The notes under the pieces: generated by a model
What the model saw: the letters and a program-made list of their open reading frames with translations, nothing else
What the model was told of the DNA's origin: nothing
The model's database searches: none
DNA from: Oscillospiraceae bacterium
Lineage (GTDB): Bacteria > Bacillota > Clostridia > Oscillospirales > CAG-272
DNA: 64,000 bases
Assembly (NCBI GenBank): GCA_015063845.1
Contig: SVTJ01000010.1
Coordinates: 1-64,000, forward strand
Direction of reading: 5' to 3'
Translations under genes and position numbers: made by a program
Shown: positions 35,108 to 43,915 of the stretch, one piece after another
Position numbering within the stretch: the stretch's first letter is position 1
Layout: every line of letters begins with the position of its first letter

Positions 35108-36274
35108 TTATACTTCACCAAACGCCTTGAGCGCTTCGTATGCGGTAAGAGCCATTGCCTTAGAGCCGTTATAGCTCGGGTGCAGATGGTCTCCGCTATC
35201 GAAATCAAGCGTCATATGGCGAGGCATATTGGGATCCTCTACCGACTTTTCAAAATCGACGTATCCATCAGCCTCTGTATTTGTTCTTATCCACTCGTTA
35301 AGAGCGTCGAATCTCTCTATCTTGCCCTCGTACTGAGTCTCGAGCGGATAGCAAGGAAGAAGTGTCGCAAAGTATATCTTTATTCCGTACTCGTGCGCCT
35401 TTTTTACATAGTATCTATATCCCTCGATGACCTCCTCTGCGGTGGGCAGTTCATCAACACCGCTGAAGGGATTGTTGGGACGCGGATGCCACAGGTCGTT
35501 GATACCCTCAAGCACAACTACCGCGCTGACGCCCGCCGTCTTACAAACGTCCTGCTCAAATCTCTTTATACCCGCAGGACCGTACGTACGTTTCATAATG
35601 CAAGAATACTCTCGGAGCACTCTGTTTCCGCCGATGGCTCTGCGAATGACCGCATGCTTGCCGTTTGCGTCTGTGTTGAGATGGCGGTTGACCATATCGG
35701 GCCAAGGACGAGCCGTTATAGAGTCGCCGAAGGCAACTATCGCGCTGTGGTCCTCGTCACAAAGAAAATCTATGGTGTTAAGGAAGAAGTAAGCACAGCC
35801 GTCCGCATACTTCTCAAGCGGTATCGACGCCGTATCCGTGTAATTTCCTCTTACATATATCTTCTGGATAAAGTTTCCACCGTTGGAGTGTCCCGTAGTT
35901 CTGTCGGTAGGCTTATCAAAATATATGCTGACGCATATTTTTTTGTCTGCCGTGACCTCAAAATCTATCTCATCACTTACCGCATCGACCTGATGCGCGC
36001 TCATAACGAGACGTCTGCCGCCTCCAAACGTAACGGGTGTTATGGTATTCGCCTCAACGTTGACCGCATCTATGTTCTGAGCAACAGATACTGCCGCTAT
36101 CTCGACTGCCTCATTTCCCAAAAGATTGGAGAAGTGCAGTCTTATTTTTTTTGTGTTCATCGTGGGAATAATGACGTAACGGCAGGTCGTGTTCTCTATC
36201 TTATCGGAAAGTCCGTAAGAGGTGTAAGACGTTGCCGCTCCCCAGCCTGCTACCCATTTTTTGTTTGCTTCCAT
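35108..36274 (-). CDS. Cytoplasmic SGNH/GDSL hydrolase
   Basis: A 388-residue two-part esterase. Residues 1-170 are a beta-rich domain (WVAGWGAATSY, IRLHFSNLLGNEAVEI, as in other GDSL carbohydrate esterases). The SGNH part has AFGDSITARPWPDM with the nucleophilic Ser, EGINDLWHP with the Asn and DHLHPSYNG with the catalytic Asp/His. There is no signal peptide. It is last in the operon, so it may finish inside the cell what the exported esterase paralogs begin. Confidence 0.85.
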   Translation of the reverse strand: MEANKKWVAGWGAATSYTSYGLSDKIENTTCRYVIIPTMNTKKIRLHFSNLLGNEAVEIAAVSVAQNIDAVNVEANTITPVTFGGGRRLVMSAHQVDAVSDEIDFEVTADKKICVSIYFDKPTDRTTGHSNGGNFIQKIYVRGNYTDTASIPLEKYADGCAYFFLNTIDFLCDEDHSAIVAFGDSITARPWPDMVNRHLNTDANGKHAVIRRAIGGNRVLREYSCIMKRTYGPAGIKRFEQDVCKTAGVSAVVVLEGINDLWHPRPNNPFSGVDELPTAEEVIEGYRYYVKKAHEYGIKIYFATLLPCYPLETQYEGKIERFDALNEWIRTNTEADGYVDFEKSVEDPNMPRHMTLDFDSGDHLHPSYNGSKAMALTAYEALKAFGEV

Positions 36275-36288
36275 GTTTTGTTCCTCTT

Positions 36289-37587
36289 TTATTTTCCGAG
36301 CATTTCCTTAACGATAGGATCTATCAAGCCATTAATGATCTGCGCGTATCTGGTATATCCTTGATCGTCGGGGTGTAGGCCGTCGGGGTACACAATATCA
36401 AAGCTCTTTTGTGTTTCCTTAAACATATTGAGGTGATCAAGTCCAAGCTTTGTAGCAGCAGCCTTTTGATATCCGCGAATATACGTTGACATTGCGTCTT
36501 CAAAAGAATTATACGCTATAGGGCAGTTGAGAAGCGCAATTCTCATATTGCCGTTCTTAGCCCTAAGATCGTTTACTATTTCTTCGCAGCTATCTATAAA
36601 GGTTTTCTTGTAAGAAGCCGTACCAAAATCATGGCCCGCCTTAGTTGCTCGTGCTTCATTCGAATCGTTAGTTCCAAGCATTATAAGCGCAAGGTCTATG
36701 TTAGGAGCATTGTTCATACAAGGCTGATAGTAATTGCATGCTGTCCATGCGTGGTTGGTTTCAGGTACACCGTCATTGTTTTCGTCCCATTTAAAATCAG
36801 TTATCATCGTTCTTCCGCCAAGACCGTAATTGTAAACGACCATATCCTTCCAAGCAATTCTCTGAAGAACTGCGGGATAAGCGACGATATCACGACGAAT
36901 GCTGTCGGAAACGGAAGACGTATAACCCGAAGGCTTGCTTCCGTTCGTAAGGCTATCGCCGATACAACCTACAACAAGCATATTGGCCTTTGCTCTTACG
37001 AGATATCCGGAGTTCACGTTCGCCTGCTCGGCGTTTTGCGCGAGAACGTTGGCAATGAAGTCCTCTGCCGCGTGCCACGTAGCTCCGTAGCTGTTACCGC
37101 AAATGACTATCTTTCCGTTGTTTTCTCTGAAAACGTAGTCCTTGACCGAGCTGAATGAGCTCAGCAATGTGTCAACAAGACCTCTGTTGGTAGAGCCGAT
37201 AATTATCTCCTTATTGCCCTTCGGCTGCTCTTCGTCTCTTACCACCTTGACGGTAGCGCCGAAGTGTGTCTTTATAAGCGCGGCGAGATTTTCAGCCGTC
37301 TGCTTATCATACTCGGTGTCCTGAGTTACAAGAGAAGGGTACTGCGCATAAACCGCTCTGTCGGGATTATACGCATAAACTATGGTGTACTCCGAAATAT
37401 CAGTTCCTTTGATCTTAAGCGACGTAGGAATGATAGGGGGAGCTTCCTCCTCGGAAGGAGGAGTGGTATTATTATCCGTATTGCCGTCCGCAGGAGCATC
37501 GGTGACGGGTGCTTCCGTTTTATCGCAAGCAACCGCCATCGACATTGCCATAACAAGGACAAGCATAAGTGCTATAAGCCTTTTCAT
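36289..37587 (-). CDS. SGNH esterase lipoprotein with shared N-terminal domain, copy A
   Basis: A 432-residue lipoprotein (Cys21 in MAVAC). Residues 55-180 are an alpha/beta domain found in five proteins of this operon (EYTIVYAYNPD, TAENLAALI, KEIIIGSTNRG, GKIVICGNSYGATWHAAEDF), resembling the N-terminal non-catalytic domain of GH67/GH20-type enzymes. The C-terminal SGNH domain has CIGDSLTNG, GGRTM, MLGTNDSNE and DGLHPDDQGY, all catalytic blocks intact. It is closest to the next gene upstream (37602-38849), a recent duplicate. The ATG at 37587 is preferred over an upstream GTG. Predicted to remove acetyl groups from a surface-bound glycan. Confidence 0.82.
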   Translation of the reverse strand: MKRLIALMLVLVMAMSMAVACDKTEAPVTDAPADGNTDNNTTPPSEEEAPPIIPTSLKIKGTDISEYTIVYAYNPDRAVYAQYPSLVTQDTEYDKQTAENLAALIKTHFGATVKVVRDEEQPKGNKEIIIGSTNRGLVDTLLSSFSSVKDYVFRENNGKIVICGNSYGATWHAAEDFIANVLAQNAEQANVNSGYLVRAKANMLVVGCIGDSLTNGSKPSGYTSSVSDSIRRDIVAYPAVLQRIAWKDMVVYNYGLGGRTMITDFKWDENNDGVPETNHAWTACNYYQPCMNNAPNIDLALIMLGTNDSNEARATKAGHDFGTASYKKTFIDSCEEIVNDLRAKNGNMRIALLNCPIAYNSFEDAMSTYIRGYQKAAATKLGLDHLNMFKETQKSFDIVYPDGLHPDDQGYTRYAQIINGLIDPIVKEMLGK

Positions 37588-37601
37588 AATCACTGCCTCT
37601 T

Positions 37602-38849
37602 TTATTTAGCGAGTATATCTTTTACTATGGGGGCGATCAGACCGTCAACGATCTGTGCGTACTTTGTATATCCCGTATCCGAGGGATGAAGTCCGTCGGG
37701 ATAATCTGTACTCGTTGTCTTGTTCATCGTTTCCTTATACATATCAAGGTGGTGAAGTCCGAGCTTCTGAGCCGCTGCCTTCTGATAAGGACGGATATAA
37801 AGCATCATATCCGCCTCAAAAGAATGATAGGATACGGGACAGTTGAGCAACGCGATCTCCATATTAGAATTCTTTGCCTTGAGCTCGTTTACTATCTTTT
37901 CGCAGCTATTAATAAACGTATTCTTATAAGCTGTCGTTCCAAAATTGTAGCCTGCATCCTTTGCGCGGCTAGAATTGGAGTCGTTTGTTCCAAGCATTAT
38001 AAGCGCAAGGTCTATATTAGCCGCGTTATCCATACAAGGCTGATAGTATGTAGAAGAGGTCCAGCCGTGGTTACCCGAACCGTCGGTCCAAACGAAATTC
38101 TCTATCATAGTTCTTCCGCCCTGACCGTAGTTGTATACGACCATATCCTTCCACTCGATACGCTGAAGCACTGCGGGATACGAAACTATCGCTCTGCGTG
38201 TGCTGTTGTCGGTTATGGTAGTACCCTTCGAGCCGCTTCCGTTTGTAATGCTATCGCCGATGCAACCGACAACTACCATTTTTGCCTTTGCTGACAAAGA
38301 ATAGCCTGCTTTTACCTCAGCGACTGCCGCGTTCTGCGTGAGAAGATCCGCTATAAAATCCTCTGCCGCGTGCCAAGTAGCTCCGTAGCTCTTTCCGCAA
38401 ATTACTATTTTTCCACCGTTTTCCTTAACAGCGTAGTCCTTGACCGATGTAAACGAGCCAAGCGTTACGTCAACAAGACCTCTGTTGGTCATGCCGATAA
38501 TTATCTCCTTATCGCCCTTTGCCTGCTCCTCGTCTCTTGCCACCTTAACGGTAGCGCCGAAATTAGTCTTTATGAGAGCGGCAAGGTTTTCAGCAGTCTG
38601 CTTATCGTACTCGGTATCCTGAGTTACAAGCTCGGGATACTGCGCATAAAACGCTCTGTCGGGATTATACGCATAAACTATTGTATATTCGGAAATATCC
38701 ACGCCGTTTATCTTAGCCGCGGTGGGGGTTATTGGGGCTTGCTCTTCCTCTGCCGCAGGAGCATCAGGCTGCGGAGCTTCGCTATCCGCGCATGCTACCA
38801 AAGCAAACGAGAGAATAAGCGCGAGCAATATAGAAACAATTTTTTTCAT
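37602..38849 (-). CDS. SGNH esterase lipoprotein with shared N-terminal domain, copy B
   Basis: A 415-residue paralog of the neighbouring copy A; whole phrases are conserved in both domains (TAENLAALIKTNFGATVKV; SYGATWHAAEDFIADLL). Lipid anchor at Cys20 (ALVAC). Catalytic blocks: CIGDSITNG, GQGGRTM, MLGTNDSN, DGLHPSDTGY. The preceding gene ends 16 nt upstream and AAGGAG leads the start. Tandem duplication followed by divergence is the simplest origin. Confidence 0.82.
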   Translation of the reverse strand: MKKIVSILLALILSFALVACADSEAPQPDAPAAEEEQAPITPTAAKINGVDISEYTIVYAYNPDRAFYAQYPELVTQDTEYDKQTAENLAALIKTNFGATVKVARDEEQAKGDKEIIIGMTNRGLVDVTLGSFTSVKDYAVKENGGKIVICGKSYGATWHAAEDFIADLLTQNAAVAEVKAGYSLSAKAKMVVVGCIGDSITNGSGSKGTTITDNSTRRAIVSYPAVLQRIEWKDMVVYNYGQGGRTMIENFVWTDGSGNHGWTSSTYYQPCMDNAANIDLALIMLGTNDSNSSRAKDAGYNFGTTAYKNTFINSCEKIVNELKAKNSNMEIALLNCPVSYHSFEADMMLYIRPYQKAAAQKLGLHHLDMYKETMNKTTSTDYPDGLHPSDTGYTKYAQIVDGLIAPIVKDILAK

Positions 38850-38865
38850 TGTGTTCTATCTCCTT

Positions 38866-40170
38866 TTATTGTTTGCCAAGCATTTGGTTCACGATAGGAG
38901 TTATCATGGAATAAACTCCCTCTGCGTACTTTGCATATCCCTCGTCCGTAGGATGAAGGTCGTCGGGATAATCTGACTTCTGTGTATTATTCTTTGTATA
39001 TGTATACATATCAAGAAGGTCAAGACCCAACTGCTGAGCTGCCTTTGCCTGATACTTACGAATGTATCCTTCTGCGGTAGGCTCAATATTCGAGCTGAAT
39101 GCTATCGGGCAATTGAGAAGAGCTACGCGAACGTTAGCATTCTTTGCCTTAAGCTCGTTAACGATGTTTTTACAGCTGTTTATAAATGCCTGCTCATAAG
39201 CTCCGCCGAGCTCAAACGTGTATCCTGCCGCGGTACTTCTGGTCTTACTCGAGTCGTTTGTTCCAAGCATTATAAGAACAAGGTCGAGATTCTTTGCATT
39301 TGCCATGCACTTATCGTGCTCTTCGGTCTTTATCCAAGCGCGGTCACCATCGAGCTTGCCGTCGCTATTATCGTCCCAGCAGTGGTTCTCGGTCATAGTT
39401 CTTCCGCCCTTACCGTAGTTGTAAACGACCATATCCTTCCAAGCCATTCTCTGGAGAACTGCGGGATAAGGAACGATATCCGATCTCATACCGCTGTCAA
39501 CCTTAGATTCATAGTTCTTTGTGGATTTTGTTCCGAACGTAAGGCTATCGCCTATACAGCCAACAACGATAATATTTGCCTTTGCCTTAAAGGAATATCC
39601 GCTCTCTATGTTTACGTCGTTGCTCGACATACCCATACAAAGCTCAACAAACTTCTCGGCAGCCTGCCATGTAGCGCCGTAAGAAGCGCCTACAATAATG
39701 AGCTTGCCGTTCTTCTCCTGAATGCACATATCCTTATCGTTTGCCGCATTGTAAGCAGCAAGCGCCTGACCCTCAAGGCCTCTGGCTGTATTTCCTATAA
39801 TTATTTCCTTGTCAGTTGCCGCCTTACCGTCGGTAACGATGCTGAGCTTTGCGCCGAAATTCTTCTCTATAAGCGCAGCGAGATTTTGTGCTGTCTGCTT
39901 ATCGTATTCGGTATCCTGCTTTACAAGTCCCTTTGCACTGCTGTTAACAATGCTATACTTGTATGCATCTGGGTTCTTTGCGTACACGATCTTATATTCG
40001 GAAATGTCAACACCGTTGATCTTCAGCGTCTTCTGCTGTACGGGGGTCTCCTCATTGGTCGTGTCTCCGTTAGCCGCGGGGGCTTCGGGAGCGGGCGTCT
40101 CTGTGTTGTTACAAGCAACAAGAGAGAGCATGAATATAAGTGCGAGTATAAGCGCAATTATTTTTTTCAT
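38866..40170 (-). CDS. SGNH esterase lipoprotein with shared N-terminal domain, copy C
   Basis: A 434-residue, more diverged third paralog. Lipid anchor at Cys20 (SLVAC), linker rich in Ala/Pro/Glu, shared N-terminal domain (EYKIVYAKNPD, KEIIIGNTARG, GKLIIVGASYGATWQAAE) and SGNH domain (CIGDSLTFG, GKGGRTM, MLGTNDSS, DDLHPTDEGY, where DD replaces DG). The start at 40170 follows AGGAG. Confidence 0.82.
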   Translation of the reverse strand: MKKIIALILALIFMLSLVACNNTETPAPEAPAANGDTTNEETPVQQKTLKINGVDISEYKIVYAKNPDAYKYSIVNSSAKGLVKQDTEYDKQTAQNLAALIEKNFGAKLSIVTDGKAATDKEIIIGNTARGLEGQALAAYNAANDKDMCIQEKNGKLIIVGASYGATWQAAEKFVELCMGMSSNDVNIESGYSFKAKANIIVVGCIGDSLTFGTKSTKNYESKVDSGMRSDIVPYPAVLQRMAWKDMVVYNYGKGGRTMTENHCWDDNSDGKLDGDRAWIKTEEHDKCMANAKNLDLVLIMLGTNDSSKTRSTAAGYTFELGGAYEQAFINSCKNIVNELKAKNANVRVALLNCPIAFSSNIEPTAEGYIRKYQAKAAQQLGLDLLDMYTYTKNNTQKSDYPDDLHPTDEGYAKYAEGVYSMITPIVNQMLGKQ

Positions 40171-40190
40171 TTGTTTTGCTTCTCCTAACA

Positions 40191-41528
40191 TTAAATATTA
40201 AAATTCAGGTCGAGCCTGTATACTCTTCTTGGATTTGTTTTGCCACTGCAATTAAAGCCTGCATAAAAAGCTCCGTCGTACCAAAACACGTTTTCTATCT
40301 CGTACGTAAGTGCTATTGTAAACTGCTTTACAAGCGTTCCCGTGGTCTTATCGTAAACTCGGATCACGTTGTTTTTCAACGACCCCGCGGGAGACTGGGA
40401 ATAGTAGATGTAAACGTCATCACAGTCAACTCCCTGCGCCGTATGGCCAACTCCGCCACCGTCAAGGCGCTTTATAAGTCTGAGATTTTCATCAAGTATC
40501 AAAAGACCGTATCCGTTGACCTTATAGTTGCTCTCCGCGCAAGAATAAGTATTGGATATCGGATCATACGCGATACCGAAGCAACCGATAGTGTGATTCG
40601 TAATGGTTCCCGTTCCTGTAACGGCAAGCGACTTAGGGCTGACAAACGACACGTTGAAGGTGTTTATCGAGCACCACGCCACCACAAAGCGGTCATGCTT
40701 TGAGTCATACGTCATATCATTCGCGTGAGCTACGCTGATTATCGGGCCTGTCTTTACGACCTCATTGGTCTTGGGATCCACCTTGACCACACGTGTCTGG
40801 TCATTCGCATTATCAGTTCCGTCTGTTATAAGAAAATAGAAATATTCTCCATCGGTGCAGCCGCCCTGTATAAGTGTAAGCGTTTTTTGTGAGTCTCCGT
40901 CACGCTGAGCCTCTAACTCCTGTACCAATGTGGGAGTAAGCACATCGGATACTACGTTCTCTCCGAGTGAAAGATAAAGAGCCGCAGAGGGCGTTCCCTT
41001 TTGCGAATAACTAAAGTTCTTATCAAGCGTGAACAGCTTTCCCGAGTCCTTGGCTCCTATACAGTTATCAATAAAATACAGTATACCCTCAAATACGTAG
41101 TCGTCGTTGTATCCCTTGATAACTATCTTAGTTCCCTTGGTGCTGATTATGAATGATGTCTTGGGGCAGCTGATCTCGGCGGTTTCCGCTCTGTTGGTCT
41201 CTCCGAGCAATATCTCATAGTCCTCGTTTGTTGCCGCCGTGCCGTCATTTATCACACCGACCGTACAGCCCGTTTTTTCAGAAATAGCATTCTTTAGCTT
41301 TTCAGCAAACACACCGTACATTGCCTTTGCGTCCTTGGGATAGACAATGGTGAACTGCGTAGTAAGAAGCTCAAAAGGATTTACCTGAGGTACATCTGCG
41401 CTCTCTTCTTGCTTGGGAGCGTCGCCCGTCGGCTCTGTTCCGTCTGCTTGTATCGTATCGTCCTTATCGCATGCCGCAAACGAAAGAAGCATCAACAATG
41501 CCAATATTAACGACAAAACTTTCTTCAT
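40191..41528 (-). CDS. Beta-propeller lipoprotein with shared N-terminal domain, copy 1
   Basis: A 445-residue lipoprotein (Cys20, SFAAC). Residues 50-165 are the same N-terminal domain as in the SGNH lipoproteins (FTIVYPKD, EILLGETNR, KIVIKG, GILYFIDNCIG). Residues 200-445 are a propeller-like repeat region with motifs shared with four other products here: IQGGCTDGEYFYFLI, HANDMTYDSKHDRFVV, AQGVDCDDVYIYYSQS, and ENVFWYDGAFYAGFN. No catalytic site is recognised; binding of a glycan or peptide is plausible. Confidence 0.75.
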   Translation of the reverse strand: MKKVLSLILALLMLLSFAACDKDDTIQADGTEPTGDAPKQEESADVPQVNPFELLTTQFTIVYPKDAKAMYGVFAEKLKNAISEKTGCTVGVINDGTAATNEDYEILLGETNRAETAEISCPKTSFIISTKGTKIVIKGYNDDYVFEGILYFIDNCIGAKDSGKLFTLDKNFSYSQKGTPSAALYLSLGENVVSDVLTPTLVQELEAQRDGDSQKTLTLIQGGCTDGEYFYFLITDGTDNANDQTRVVKVDPKTNEVVKTGPIISVAHANDMTYDSKHDRFVVAWCSINTFNVSFVSPKSLAVTGTGTITNHTIGCFGIAYDPISNTYSCAESNYKVNGYGLLILDENLRLIKRLDGGGVGHTAQGVDCDDVYIYYSQSPAGSLKNNVIRVYDKTTGTLVKQFTIALTYEIENVFWYDGAFYAGFNCSGKTNPRRVYRLDLNFNI

Positions 41529-41553
41529 ACGCAGTCCTCCTTATAAATCAATC

Positions 41554-43044
41554 TCAGTTTTTCTCTACCAGCGTCATCTCATATACGTCGCCCGTTTTTT
41601 CGCGACTGTTATCGAAGGTTATAATAAACTTATCGTCCTTTATAAACAGATTTGCGCCGGAAGCGACCTTGGGTATCGCGATCTTCTTGACAAAATCGCC
41701 GTCCCAATCGTACACCCAAAGCCAATTATGTCTTGTATTGGATTGCAGGAAATAGATATACTTGTTGTCGCACTCCATTCCGTGTCTTACGTATCCGTCA
41801 AGACCGCGAAGTCTCTTTACGTATCCCCAGTCCTTATCGAACACGTCAGAGTCGTATCCGCTGTTTCCAACGATAAATCTCTCGTTCTTCTTGTCGTAGG
41901 CAATACCGTACTGAATCACGCGTATTTCAAGCTCTCTTGTCTCCACGACCTCAAGGGTGTCCGCATTTACAAACGATGCGTTCTTATCGCCGTGCGTTAC
42001 AACAAGCAGATTTTTGTTGGGGTCATACGCGATGTCCGTTGCTTTTCCTAAGCTGAGCGCCTCGGACTTAGCGACCACCGTCCAGCTCTGCGTATCGACC
42101 TTTACAAGCTTTGTTCTCGACTTATCCGCATCGACTCTTTCTGCTATCGAGTAGTAAGCGTACGTTCCGTCGCTTGCTCCTCCGCGGATAGCGCAAGTCT
42201 CAAAACCCTCAATTGCCGTGGGCAAAACCAGCTTTTTCTCAAGTATAGCCTCAAGCTCACGGGATCCTGCGTCTCTGATGATCTCGGGAATAGTTTTGCT
42301 CTTCTTGGGTTTTCTCGTAAGCGTCATCTCATAGATGTCGCCCGTCTGATCTTTGAAATTATTGAATGCCGCGATAAACTTATCACCTCTTATAAAGAGG
42401 TTCTCGCTCTCGCCTACCATAGGCACGGTGAACTTCTTAAGATAATTACCGTCCCAATCGTATACCCATATCCAATTGTTGCGCTTGCCCGTATGGAAGA
42501 AGTAAATAAACTCGTCGTCACACTCCATTCCCTGCTTGGTATATCCGTCCTGACCTTCATAGGTCTTGATAAGCTCAAAATCGGAATTTGTTATACCGAT
42601 ATCGTAGCAAAGGCTCTTTCCAATGGCGTACTGATCTCTTTTTGCGTTGTATGCCATACTGTACTGTCCGCCCGTGGTAAGCTCACGTACCTCGAGCTCC
42701 TCAAGAGTGTCAGGATCAACGAAGGAAATTCTCTTGTTGCAGTGACAAACCACCACAACTCCTCTCTTAGAATCGTAGGTCACGTCATTTGCGTGCGCCC
42801 ACTTAAAGCCCTGTCTTTGCGCGACTATTTCCCAGGTTTCGAGGTCTATCTTGTACATTCTGCTAAGCTCCTCGCCTGTGTTGCCGCCCTCGTTGATTAT
42901 ATAGTAGGCGTACTTTCCGTTAGTTCCGCCGCCCTGCATATAGCACTTTTTGTAGCCCTCAACGAACGTGGGAATGCTGAGTTTCTTTTCGATAGTCACC
43001 TCTATCTCATCGCCGTCAAGCTCTCTTATGATGTCACTTATCAT
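41554..43044 (-). CDS. Duplicated propeller-family protein without signal peptide
   Basis: A 496-residue protein made of two homologous halves (about 1-245 and 255-496), each repeating the order ELE/DGDEIEVTIEKKL, GGGTNGKYAYYII, ANDVTYDSK, QYSMAYNAKR, QGMECDDEFIYF, WIWVYDWDG and ENLFIRGDKFIAAFNN. Each half equals the 251-residue neighbour downstream of its own promoterless gap, so it arose by internal duplication. No signal peptide or membrane helix is seen even though close relatives in the operon are lipoproteins. Function is not recognised. Confidence 0.72.
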   Translation of the reverse strand: MISDIIRELDGDEIEVTIEKKLSIPTFVEGYKKCYMQGGGTNGKYAYYIINEGGNTGEELSRMYKIDLETWEIVAQRQGFKWAHANDVTYDSKRGVVVVCHCNKRISFVDPDTLEELEVRELTTGGQYSMAYNAKRDQYAIGKSLCYDIGITNSDFELIKTYEGQDGYTKQGMECDDEFIYFFHTGKRNNWIWVYDWDGNYLKKFTVPMVGESENLFIRGDKFIAAFNNFKDQTGDIYEMTLTRKPKKSKTIPEIIRDAGSRELEAILEKKLVLPTAIEGFETCAIRGGASDGTYAYYSIAERVDADKSRTKLVKVDTQSWTVVAKSEALSLGKATDIAYDPNKNLLVVTHGDKNASFVNADTLEVVETRELEIRVIQYGIAYDKKNERFIVGNSGYDSDVFDKDWGYVKRLRGLDGYVRHGMECDNKYIYFLQSNTRHNWLWVYDWDGDFVKKIAIPKVASGANLFIKDDKFIITFDNSREKTGDVYEMTLVEKN

Positions 43045-43057
43045 TTTTGTTCCTCTT

Positions 43058-43813
43058 TTATTTCTTAGGTGTAACCTTCATTACGTAGATATGTGCCGTT
43101 CTATCCTTATGCACGTTGAATGAGCCTATAAGCTCGTCTCCTCTAAAGAACAGGTGCTCGCTCTCGCCTACCATCGGCACTTTTATCTTACCGTAATACT
43201 TGCCGTCCCAATCGTAGACAAATATCCAGTTATAGCGACAGCCTGTCTGGAAGAAGTAGATAAAATCGTCGTCACATTCAATGCCCTGCTTTACGTGACC
43301 GTCCTCACCCTCAATGTCGTAAAGAGGATTGAAATCCTCGTCAAGAACTGCAAGGTCGTACGTTGCGGTCTTACCAACGACATACTGATTTCTCTTTGCG
43401 TTATACGCCATTGCAAAATGTCTTGTGGAGATACTCTTTACCTCGATAAGCTTAAGAGTATCGGGATCTATAATGGACATGTCGTGTGCGTCCACGTTAC
43501 AATGAGAAACGAGCAATCTATGATGCTTTGCGTCATAAGCTACGTCGTTTGCGTGGCACATATAAAAATCATGCGCCTCTTCAACTATTTCCCACTTATC
43601 AAGATCTACTTTTATTATTTTGCTTCTGACTTCCGCGGTAGAGCCGTGCTCGTTCATTACGAAATAGCCGTACTTTCCGTCTGTTACGCCGCCCTGCAAG
43701 CCCATGGTTTTGTAGTGTTCGTCCACGCTGTTAAGTGTCAGCTTAGGCTCAAGAGTGACCTCAAGTCCGTCACAACCGTATCTCTTAATAAGTTCACTAA
43801 CTGCTGTACTCAT
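43058..43813 (-). CDS. Single-unit propeller-family protein without signal peptide
   Basis: A 251-residue version of one half of the 496-residue neighbour: LEVTLEPKL, LQGGVTDGKYGYFVMNEHG, HANDVAYDAKHHRLLVSHCN, FAMAYNAKRNQYVVG, KQGIECDDDFIYFFQTG, WIFVYDWDGKYYGKIKVPMVGESEHLF. The start at 43813 follows GAGGAAAAT; the in-frame extension upstream overlaps the hairpin at 43855-43889 and is rejected. Its soluble nature beside secreted relatives is odd. Confidence 0.72.
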   Translation of the reverse strand: MSTAVSELIKRYGCDGLEVTLEPKLTLNSVDEHYKTMGLQGGVTDGKYGYFVMNEHGSTAEVRSKIIKVDLDKWEIVEEAHDFYMCHANDVAYDAKHHRLLVSHCNVDAHDMSIIDPDTLKLIEVKSISTRHFAMAYNAKRNQYVVGKTATYDLAVLDEDFNPLYDIEGEDGHVKQGIECDDDFIYFFQTGCRYNWIFVYDWDGKYYGKIKVPMVGESEHLFFRGDELIGSFNVHKDRTAHIYVMKVTPKK

Positions 43814-43854
43814 AATATTTTCCTCGTTAAAATTTTTGCTTTCTTTGTACAAAA

Positions 43855-43889
43855 GGGCAGCAAAAAACCGTTTCAGTTTTCTGCCGCCC
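43855..43889 (-). terminator. Intra-operon hairpin with U-tract (attenuator)
   Basis: In the minus-strand RNA, GGGCGGCAGAAAAC pairs with GUUUUUUGCUGCCC over 14 positions with two G-U pairs (the plus strand would have A-C mismatches), followed by UUUUGU. It lies in a 102-nt gap, one of only three large gaps in the operon. Confidence 0.65.
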
Positions 43890-43915
43890 TCCATTCTTTT
43901 TATATAAGAATTAAA